From Thalassolituus maritimus (GTDB lineage Bacteria > Pseudomonadota > Gammaproteobacteria > Pseudomonadales > Oceanobacteraceae): a stretch of 64,000 bases of DNA. Under the pieces are notes generated by a model, which saw only the letters and a program-made list of their open reading frames with translations, was not told the DNA's origin and ran no database searches. Both the position numbers and the translations under genes were made by a program. Location: assembly GCF_900156675.1 (NCBI RefSeq), contig NZ_FTOH01000003.1, positions 1 to 64,000 of the forward strand. Direction: 5' to 3'. Positions within the stretch are counted from its first letter, which is position 1. Every line of letters begins with the position of its first letter. Positions 58,010-64,000 of this stretch are shown here, piece by piece.

Positions 58010-60118
58010 TCAGAACTGCAGGCGGCTGCCCAGCACAATCGTACGACCCGGACCTTCTGTGTAGTAGCTTGCATTCGTTGTCAGGCTCTGTGACGCAACC
58101 GGGAAATAATCCTCGTTAAACAGGTTTTCTACACCTGCATACACCTGCCAGTCACCTGGTTGATAGGTTACACGTGCATTCGCCACCTGATAACCAGAAA
58201 TCGGGCCTTCATAGTTTGAATAAGTACCGTCTTCCTGTGCGTCGAACTCATCACGCTCACCGATATGCGTAATATCTGCATTCACAGTGACATTGTAAGA
58301 CACCGGCCAGTTAACGTATGCCGTCAGCTTATCAGGGCTGATAAAACGATTGCTTAGCGGATCGTTGGTATCCGGATTTTCGCCACGGATATGGCTGTAA
58401 GTAGCACCTAACAGCAGGCCAGAGTTAAATTGATAATCCGCAAGGATTTCAACACCGTAAATTTCCTGAGGCTCGCGCACAGGCAGGTAAATACCCGTGT
58501 TCGGATCTTCAACGGTAGAGGTACCCAGCGTGGAAGTACTTCTGTAGATAGCGACTTCAAGGTGCAGATTATTGACGTCACTGCTGGCACCAATTTCGTA
58601 GTGTTTTACTTTTGAGGCTTCGGTTTCTACCTGAGACAGACTGGTAACCGTGGCACTGCGAAGCAGGCGACCGAGGTCTGAAATGTCGTAACCTTCAGAG
58701 TAGTTAAAGAAGGGGCTGAACTCCGGCATTGCTGTGTAGCGTACACCCAGGTTGTAGGTGGTCAGGTTATATTTCAACGTACCACCTTCAACAGCAAACG
58801 CTTCAGAACAGGTGTCTTCGCTGCGGCAAAGTCTTAATGTATCGTAGTCATCCACCTGGATCTCAGTTCTTTGCTGACGGATACCCGCCTTAAACATCCA
58901 GTTGTCATTCCAGTTCAGGTTGTTCTGAACGTACGCTGCCGTATTATCCATATCCATTTCGGGCACCCAGATACGGCCATCGACCAATGGTTGCGAGCTT
59001 ACGTCTTCAACGTAGTCGACGCCGTAAGTAATGCGGTTATCAAAGTCTCCGAAGCTGAAGACGCTGGATAAATCGGTACGTAAACCCTGTTTCTCAGACA
59101 AAATCACAGACTGACCACCGTCATAACCTTCATCTGGGTTGGCCAGGCGGGTACTGAAGAAAAAGACGTTCTCAATTCGCTGTTTATACGCATCTATCGA
59201 GAAAGAAGTACCAGGCAGTACTTCATCGTGGCTGTACTTCACCATAAGGTTGTAATTGTCGTTGGGACCCTGTGGGTCACCCGGGCGTGCTTCGCCAGTG
59301 TCGTTATCAACCGCAATGGTTTTCTCGCCCGTGGCGTAACTGCCTGGCTCATCAATCAGGTTGGTGTCCTGCTGAGAGTCAAAGTAGTTGTAGGTCAGGT
59401 GAATGCGTTGCTGATCATCAAACTCCCAGCCCAGTTTAGTGAGCAGGTTCTGAGTCGTTAAATCAGAGAGACCATAGACCAGACCCATAGTGTCGCCATC
59501 AGAGTCTTTCTGTTCGCCGTAACTGTCGTAAGCGCCGCTCACCAGATAAGAGAACTGCCCCAGCGTACCGCTAACCGTAGAATCGATACGCTTACTGAGG
59601 CTGTCTTCAAACTCTACGGCTGAGAAGCGGGTGCTGATGCCCACATCGCCACTGAATTCTGAATCCGGGTCAGCCTGCTTAGTGATGTAGTTGACCAGAC
59701 CGCCCGAAGCGCCGTGACCATACAAAGAAGAAGAGCCTTTAATGACCTCGATACGCTCGATCGCAGCGGCATCAATGGTACGCAGACCCAATGCGCCGTT
59801 ACGCAGAGGGGTAGACTGAGGTACACCATCAATCAGAATCAGAGCATTACGACCGCGTAGCTTAAAGCCGGAGTTACTGGTGCTCGCTTTCGACGGCGAG
59901 AAGCCCGGCACCTGAACCGACAGCAGCTGCTGAATTTCTGGCGATACCTTCAGGCCTTCCTCAATGGCTTTCTGATCCAGAATGTTCACCGACGCAGGCA
60001 TACTGGCCACGCGCTCTTCGGCGCGGCTGCCCGATACAACCATGTCATCGAGGGAAACATCCTCGGCCTGAGACGTGCCTGCCAGCACGATAAGAGTGGC
60101 CGCAGAGAGACTACGCAT
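58010..60118 (-). CDS. TonB-dependent siderophore receptor
   Basis: 702 residues. A signal peptide ending SQA-ED is followed by a TonB box-like LDDMVVSGSR and a plug domain (about 35-150, with LKLRG-like FKLRGRNALILIDGVP and IERIEVIKGSSSLYGHGASGG). A 22-strand barrel follows, ending in SRLQF with terminal Phe. A disulfide-type pair LCRSEDTC lies in an extracellular loop near residue 430. SD AGGAG before the ATG; a Fur box sits just upstream. The ligand is an iron chelate of unknown identity; a catecholate or hydroxamate siderophore is plausible. Confidence 0.93.
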   Translation of the reverse strand: MRSLSAATLIVLAGTSQAEDVSLDDMVVSGSRAEERVASMPASVNILDQKAIEEGLKVSPEIQQLLSVQVPGFSPSKASTSNSGFKLRGRNALILIDGVPQSTPLRNGALGLRTIDAAAIERIEVIKGSSSLYGHGASGGLVNYITKQADPDSEFSGDVGISTRFSAVEFEDSLSKRIDSTVSGTLGQFSYLVSGAYDSYGEQKDSDGDTMGLVYGLSDLTTQNLLTKLGWEFDDQQRIHLTYNYFDSQQDTNLIDEPGSYATGEKTIAVDNDTGEARPGDPQGPNDNYNLMVKYSHDEVLPGTSFSIDAYKQRIENVFFFSTRLANPDEGYDGGQSVILSEKQGLRTDLSSVFSFGDFDNRITYGVDYVEDVSSQPLVDGRIWVPEMDMDNTAAYVQNNLNWNDNWMFKAGIRQQRTEIQVDDYDTLRLCRSEDTCSEAFAVEGGTLKYNLTTYNLGVRYTAMPEFSPFFNYSEGYDISDLGRLLRSATVTSLSQVETEASKVKHYEIGASSDVNNLHLEVAIYRSTSTLGTSTVEDPNTGIYLPVREPQEIYGVEILADYQFNSGLLLGATYSHIRGENPDTNDPLSNRFISPDKLTAYVNWPVSYNVTVNADITHIGERDEFDAQEDGTYSNYEGPISGYQVANARVTYQPGDWQVYAGVENLFNEDYFPVASQSLTTNASYYTEGPGRTIVLGSRLQF

Positions 60119-60142
60119 GAAAGACTCCTAATAATTATTTAT

Positions 60143-60161
60143 GAGAATGATTTGCATTATG
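60143..60161. promoter_or_regulatory. Fur box upstream of the TonB receptor
   Basis: GAGAATGATTTGCATTATG matches the 19-bp consensus GATAATGATAATCATTATC at 14 positions and lies 25-43 bases before the receptor start. Iron-dependent repression of the receptor and PepSY gene is therefore likely. Confidence 0.75.
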
Positions 60162-60221
60162 CATATATTTGTCAGAATTGTAAGTGATTTGTATTTACGA
60201 AGGGGCAAGTTCGAGAGGAGC

Positions 60222-60307
60222 TGTAGGAGCGCAACGCGAAGCTTGCGCGATGGCTGCACGTTTCCGTTAGGGTAGTGGACTTGTAGGAGTGGAGGTTATC
60301 TGCGACC
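60222..60307. repeat. Two REP-like GTAGGAG elements
   Basis: TGTAGGAGCGCAACGCGAAG continuing to CTTGCGCGA (60222-60250), with an internal CGCAA/TTGCG stem, and a second copy TTGTAGGAGTGGAGGTTATC through TGCGACC (60281-60307). Both resemble Pseudomonas-type REPs (GTAGGAGC ... GCGA). The second abuts the truncated end of the lipoprotein remnant. Confidence 0.6.
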
Positions 60308-60382
60308 TGTTCACACAACAGCGGCATCTGCAACGACATTGATTTCACTGCGCGGTTTTACTTTGATCGGGTGGAGAAGTAA
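60305..60382 (+). pseudogene. Remnant of a second copy of the PA-like lipoprotein gene (3' end)
   Basis: The last 25 codons of a gene are preserved in frame to TAA 60380-60382. Translation gives TCSHNSGICNDIDFTARFYF plus DRVEK, almost identical to the end of the lipoprotein at 52448-56668 (TCSHNNGTYNDIDFTARFYF plus DRVEE). The 3' flank and terminator are also shared. Everything upstream of codon -25 is gone and replaced by REP-like sequence. This marks the scar of a lost paralogue. Confidence 0.85.
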
Positions 60383-60428
60383 ATGAGATGGAGTGACCTC
60401 GAAGGGAAGAGGGGCCTTTAGAGTAATG

Positions 60429-60455
60429 AAACAGCCGCCATCGGGCGGCTGTTTT
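60429..60455 (+). terminator. Terminator of the lost lipoprotein copy
   Basis: AAACAGCCGCC, loop ATCG, GGCGGCTGTTT, then T and GGTTG, matching the hairpin after the intact lipoprotein gene. It lies before the start of the next gene, so the in-frame upstream extension of that gene is not real. Confidence 0.85.
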
Positions 60456-60539
60456 GGTTGTTGGGGTGGCGGAATATGGGGTTGTGAGGATTGGGGATAT
60501 CCGACAAACTATATTTCTCAAGGAATAGGAGAACCAGGG

Positions 60540-61010
60540 ATGTTAAAGGTACATGTATGGCCACCGCATGGCGGGATGGTTGGTCACACTTCATTGTCGT
60601 TCGGGGCGGACTACATTAGCTTCTGGCCACAGGATGTAGCAGGTAAAAAAGATCTGAAAATCAAGAGGACGCATCCTGGTCACTTTATGGCGGCCTTGCA
60701 GGAAGATATTCGCGCTGAAGGTGGTCGGCAGCCCATTACAGTTGTGATTAACAACGTCAACAGAACCGAACTGGCCAAGCATATTGCGAACTTGATTGCT
60801 AATAAACCCTCGTATCAGCTAGCTCGAAACAACTGTTCCAACATTGTCGCTGAATGCCTGGAAGTGGCTTGTGGGATTGGCCCATCATTCAAACCCTCAG
60901 CACATGATTATGGCAAACTTGGAAAAGTGCTTGGGCGTGGTATATGGACGCCTAATGAGGTATTAAGATACGCAAATGAACTTGCAAGAGATAGCCGGAC
61001 GCTCGCATGA
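60540..61010 (+). CDS. Permuted papain-like (NlpC/P60-superfamily) protein, possible effector
   Basis: 156 residues from the ATG at 60540 (AGGAGA seven bases upstream). No signal peptide. A histidine in MVGHTSLSFG with YISFWP close behind, and a cysteine in NNCSNIVAECL about 80 residues later, form the His-then-Cys order of circularly permuted NlpC/P60-like (DUF4105/PPPDE-type) hydrolases. Such domains cleave peptides or acyl groups and occur as toxins in polymorphic-toxin and type VI systems. It overlaps the deacetylase gene by four bases (ATGA), so the two are co-translated. Activity and partner are inferred. Confidence 0.65.
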   Translation: MLKVHVWPPHGGMVGHTSLSFGADYISFWPQDVAGKKDLKIKRTHPGHFMAALQEDIRAEGGRQPITVVINNVNRTELAKHIANLIANKPSYQLARNNCSNIVAECLEVACGIGPSFKPSAHDYGKLGKVLGRGIWTPNEVLRYANELARDSRTLA

Positions 61011-61933
61011 AAATCATATATAACGAGAACTTCAACTTTGACCTCGGGTTGCTGAAACATCTGCACCCTTTTGAGGGAATGAGGTTCCGTAAAATATATG
61101 ATCGACTCTCTCAAGATAATGGCATTGAATTCTTGTCGCCCGAAGAGCCTGTATCTGATGAGATAATCAGTGAATTTCTTTCTGAGGTAATGCTGCAACT
61201 CGTTAAGAATCGAAATGGCGTTTTAAAAGCACTGGAATTTCCTAGGCTACCGTTTATTACTCAGGCGTACCTCGAACGGAAAGTTCTGAGTCCGATGCGA
61301 TGGGGTGTGGCAGGTACTCTGTTTGGCGCTGAAAACGCATTGCAAAGTGGTCAGAATTATTGGAACTTATCGGGTGGTTACCACCATGCCATGCGAAATC
61401 AGATGGAAGGATTTTGCGTTTACAACGATATAGGTATCACATATCAGCAGTTGCTTAAGAGCGGTCAAGTGACCGGCGATGATCGTATTCTGATTATCGA
61501 TACCGATGCTCATCATGGTAATGGTACCGCACACGTGTTTATGGATAACCCAAATGTTGTCCTCATGGATGTGTATAACGCCAGTATTTATCCGACCAGT
61601 GAATACACTCGCGATCGTGTCGATATTCCAATGAAGCTCAAGCCAGGGACCGATGGCGAAACCTACCTTGAGTGTTTGAAAATCGCTTTGGGAGAAATTC
61701 AAGGAGACTTCAGGTTAGCGTTTGTTGTCGCCGGAACGGACGTTCTGAGTTCTGATAAATTGGGTGGTTTGAAACTTACTCCTGATGATGTAGCAAAGCG
61801 AGAAAGGCTGACTTTAAGTCGTTTAAAGGAACTCGCTATACCAGCGGTCATTACTGGCGGAGGCGGCTATTCCTCAGATGGAGTGGATGCGACAGTGAAA
61901 GCTGTTCTTAAAGCAAAGTCCGAAGGGTTGTAG
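61007..61933 (+). CDS. Histone-deacetylase-superfamily (HDAC11/AcuC-like) deacetylase
   Basis: 308 residues, the size of single-domain class IV-like deacetylases. Catalytic features are all present: the tandem histidines in NLSGGYHHAMRNQMEGFCVYND (about 122-143), the zinc-binding D-x-H in DTDAHHGNGTA near residue 165, the second zinc aspartate in GTDVLSSDKLGG, and GGGGY near the end. It would remove acetyl or acyl groups from lysine or polyamines. It is translationally coupled to the papain-like gene, in an accessory cassette and not in acetate metabolism. Confidence 0.88.
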   Translation: MKIIYNENFNFDLGLLKHLHPFEGMRFRKIYDRLSQDNGIEFLSPEEPVSDEIISEFLSEVMLQLVKNRNGVLKALEFPRLPFITQAYLERKVLSPMRWGVAGTLFGAENALQSGQNYWNLSGGYHHAMRNQMEGFCVYNDIGITYQQLLKSGQVTGDDRILIIDTDAHHGNGTAHVFMDNPNVVLMDVYNASIYPTSEYTRDRVDIPMKLKPGTDGETYLECLKIALGEIQGDFRLAFVVAGTDVLSSDKLGGLKLTPDDVAKRERLTLSRLKELAIPAVITGGGGYSSDGVDATVKAVLKAKSEGL

Positions 61934-61956
61934 ATGGTATCCGGAGGCTAAAGCCA

Positions 61957-62472
61957 GTGGCAGATCCTAACGTATATTCATTGGAAGTTGATTTCGCACA
62001 TATCAAAACCTTCAGTTGTGTCAATGGACGGCCTTTCCGCTGCAAAGGATTACTAGTCACCGTAGAGCAACCAGTAGCCGTCAAACCTGACGAAGATGAT
62101 GCCGAGCTTCCACTGTGTGATATGTCACTGGTAAATGTCGGCTCTTTCGTCGTCAGTAATGATCTTTATGAGTACTTAAAGCCACTCGCTGGCAACACGG
62201 TGCAATTCATTGAGCTGCAGTGGGAGAATGCTCGCTTATGGCTCTGTAATGTCGTCAGCGTGGTTGATTGCCTTGATCAGCAGAAGTCAGAGATGAATCC
62301 ATTCGGTGGGGTTGCTAATGCTGTTTTCGATTTGAGTAAAGTTCCGGAGCAAGGCTTCTTTAAAATCAAGGAAGACAATTTTACAGGTATTTACCTGAGC
62401 CCAGCTATTTATGAGGCATTGATTGCCTATCAGCCAAGTGGAGTTGAGTTTGAAGAGGCCGCTCTTACTTGA
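61957..62472 (+). CDS. Imm11/DUF1629-like immunity protein
   Basis: 171 residues from a GTG start (GGAGG nine bases upstream). The pattern SFVVSNDLYEYLKPLAGNTVQFIELQW, then LWLCNVVSVVDCLDQQKSEM, then FFKIKEDNFTGIYLSPAIYEALI, with a final G-V-E-F-E-E, is that of the DUF1629/Imm11 fold found mainly as immunity or partner proteins of polymorphic toxins. It follows the deacetylase by 24 bases, so it is likely in the same operon. The inhibited partner is unknown. Confidence 0.75.
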   Translation: MADPNVYSLEVDFAHIKTFSCVNGRPFRCKGLLVTVEQPVAVKPDEDDAELPLCDMSLVNVGSFVVSNDLYEYLKPLAGNTVQFIELQWENARLWLCNVVSVVDCLDQQKSEMNPFGGVANAVFDLSKVPEQGFFKIKEDNFTGIYLSPAIYEALIAYQPSGVEFEEAALT

Positions 62473-62508
62473 AGCTAAGGGACTTGCGACAGGTCATGGG
62501 CGGATACC

Positions 62509-63081
62509 ATGGTGTACAGAATCTCAACGAATGATTTGGATTTCCTTAGTTTGATCTATAACGATGAAGAAGTCATAGAAAAACTCGGGGAAGATAATCT
62601 GATCCAGGTTGAATGCGACCCAAGAGAATATGCACCTATATGGTAGAAACTGTCAGTCCGCTTTGAGTCTGCACTAGGTGGTAAGAGCGATAAACCTATT
62701 CCTGATCTTCAGGTACACAGCGGCCATCTCTTTTTATCAGAGAGAGCCCTGAAGGCATTGAAAGACGTTCTCGAGCCTCATGGTGAGCTGCTACCAGTAG
62801 TCTATAGCTCTGAAAACGAAGCTCCGAAAGAGGGAGCTATTTTCAATCCTTTGAAGGTCGTACCAACCAATGAGAGGACCAGTACTAAGGATTCATTCGG
62901 GGAGGTTGCTTCTTTGTTTTTCGATACTGAGGAAGTGATTTTCAAGACAGATTTTGATGATTACTTTGGTTTGTACTGTAGTAACGAGTTTCAGAGGTTT
63001 ATTAAAGCGAATGAGCTTACCGGTTTGGAAATGAGAGAAAACCTTGCTTCTAATGAAGCTCAGATTAACACTCGGATGTGA
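62509..63081 (+). pseudogene. Second Imm11/DUF1629-like gene interrupted by an amber codon
   Basis: From the ATG at 62509 (GGCGGA upstream) the frame runs 45 codons (ending EYAPIW), meets TAG at 62644-62646, and continues without further stops to TGA at 63079-63081, 190 codons in all. The part after TAG is clearly the DUF1629 core: PIPDLQVHSGHLFLSERALK, HGELLPVV, FNPLKVVP, LTGLEMRE. One base change would restore a full immunity-like protein, so this is a fresh pseudogene or a read-through gene. Confidence 0.7.
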
Positions 63082-63084
63082 TCG

Positions 63085-63846
63085 ATGAAGATTGTGACGT
63101 GGAATTGCAATGGAGGACTCAGAAATAAACTTCATGCAATTGACTCACTAGAGGCAGATTTAGTTGTTGTTCAGGAATGTGAAGATCCTGCCCAGTCTAC
63201 GAAGGCCTACAGAGAATGGGCCGGCGATTACATTTGGTATGGAAAGAACAAAAATAAGGGGATAGGCATCTTTCCCCGCAATGGAAATTGTGTTCGGAAA
63301 GTAACATGGTCGGGAGAGTTTACGATCGAAGGCTTGGGTTCCCATGATCGCCCTATATTCTGGCGAACTGAAGATCTGGAATTATTCCTACCATTTCGAT
63401 TAAACAATAGGTTCACGTTGCTGGCTTGTTGGACAAAAGGTGGTTCAAAGGCCTTCGGGTATATCGGTCAGCTGTGGAAGTATCTTCAGATACATAAATG
63501 CGACCTCTCTGAACCGAATACTATTGTATTAGGTGACCTCAATAGTAATTCTATTTGGGATAAAGACGATCGTTGGTGGAATCACTCCAATGTAGTAGAG
63601 GAGCTGCGTGATTTGGGCTTGCAGAGCGTATATCACAACAGAAGAAATGAATCTCAAGGAACAGAAACTCAGCCTACTTTTTATCTCCAGCGAAACAGAG
63701 CTAAGGCGTATCACATTGACTATGCGTTTGTTTCAGAGAACCTTCTTTCCGGCTGCGTGTTGACCATCGGTGACCCAGATATCTGGCTCTCGATTAGTGA
63801 TCATATGCCACTCGTTTTGGCATTGTCGCTAGATAATCATGTTTGA
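63085..63846 (+). CDS. Endonuclease/exonuclease/phosphatase-fold protein
   Basis: 253 residues. Exonuclease III/DNase I-like catalytic motifs: MKIVTWNCNGG at the start, VVVQECED near residue 30 (metal glutamate), VLGDLNSN near 150, and ISDHMPL near 240 (catalytic histidine). The spacing fits a complete enzyme. It may cut DNA, RNA or phosphoesters; the family does not tell which. It starts three bases after the broken DUF1629 gene, so it is probably part of the same accessory operon. No signal peptide. Confidence 0.85.
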   Translation: MKIVTWNCNGGLRNKLHAIDSLEADLVVVQECEDPAQSTKAYREWAGDYIWYGKNKNKGIGIFPRNGNCVRKVTWSGEFTIEGLGSHDRPIFWRTEDLELFLPFRLNNRFTLLACWTKGGSKAFGYIGQLWKYLQIHKCDLSEPNTIVLGDLNSNSIWDKDDRWWNHSNVVEELRDLGLQSVYHNRRNESQGTETQPTFYLQRNRAKAYHIDYAFVSENLLSGCVLTIGDPDIWLSISDHMPLVLALSLDNHV

Positions 63847-63923
63847 TCGGCCGATCTGTCTATTGAGAGAGGCCAGTAGTCTCTCTACAATGTGAGGCTT
63901 TAAATATTTGCCAGGTTGCAGTT

Positions 63924-64000
63924 ATGTCCGACAACAAACCAGAACTCCCCAATCACCTGTCCATCAACCCGCGCAGCCCGCACTTCGTTGAAGAGTGCTT
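63924..64000 (+). CDS. Start of a DUF3297-family protein (partial)
   Basis: From the ATG at 63924 the reading frame MSDNKPELPNHLSINPRSPH continues to the window end. The L-P-x-H-L-S-I-N-P-R-S-P-H phrase resembles the N-terminus of DUF3297 proteins, small conserved proteins of about 80 residues in pseudomonads and relatives. Function unknown. It marks the return from the accessory cassette to core-like DNA. Confidence 0.65.
   Translation, partial: MSDNKPELPNHLSINPRSPHFVEEC

Noticed and set aside
60393-60539. In-frame extension of the papain-like gene
   Set aside because: It runs through an intrinsic terminator and a pseudogene flank; the ATG at 60540 has a proper SD.

Overview
The window looks like chromosomal DNA of a marine-type gammaproteobacterium, most likely in the broad Oceanospirillales/Pseudomonadales area. 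This rests on gene content only: a queA-tgt-yajC-secD-secF block, an NhaR-type LysR regulator, a YccA-type BI-1 protein, 7TMR-DISM and HBM signalling proteins, FCD-type GntR regulation, and REP-like GTAGGAG elements. The genus cannot be fixed from the sequence alone. Layout: (1) 1-18 kb is core and signalling DNA: the tail of a probable IS110-type transposase, a TlpA-like thioredoxin, a GGDEF protein, an MCP, three tRNA-Leu genes, queA-tgt-yajC-secDF, an AdeT-like periplasmic protein, nhaR, yccA, small unknowns, a second MCP and a NIT-ANTAR antiterminator. (2) 18-33.5 kb holds a giant lipoprotein (about 4146 residues, about 35 cadherin/Ig-like modules) facing a two-gene operon. That operon encodes a TPR plus beta-barrel protein resembling Slam/type XI secretion barrels and a secreted FecR-domain protein. 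(3) 33.6-39 kb holds small stress and housekeeping genes: an orphan ValRS-type coiled-coil arm, a GlsB-like protein, azoR with a divergent LysR gene, a DUF2254 protein and yegD. (4) 39-47.6 kb is a ureide (allantoin) catabolism locus: GntR regulator, two NCS1 permeases, allantoin racemase, porin, PuuE allantoinase, allantoicase and ureidoglycolate lyase. Near-palindromic TTGTATACAA sites lie upstream of the regulator, the first permease and alc, so the locus probably forms one GntR regulon turning allantoin into glyoxylate and urea. (5) 47.6-52.3 kb: a membrane-anchored HD hydrolase, a YdeP-type molybdopterin oxidoreductase and a polytopic membrane protein. (6) 52.4-64 kb is the most unusual part. 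It opens with a 1406-residue lipoprotein whose calcium-binding repeats and central Ser/Thr-rich region resemble the anthrax protective-antigen/binary-toxin B family. A Fur-box iron-uptake pair (TonB receptor plus PepSY membrane protein) follows. Next comes a short remnant of a second copy of the lipoprotein's 3' end together with its terminator, and then a compact accessory cassette: a permuted-papain-like protein, an HDAC-fold deacetylase, two Imm11/DUF1629-like immunity proteins (one with an in-frame amber codon) and an endonuclease/exonuclease/phosphatase-fold protein. The window closes in the start of a DUF3297 gene. The best candidates for an undescribed system are the protective-antigen-like surface lipoprotein with its decayed second copy and adjacent effector/immunity-like cassette, and the giant lipoprotein next to a Slam-like barrel. 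Both readings are inferences from sequence patterns; no database search was run.
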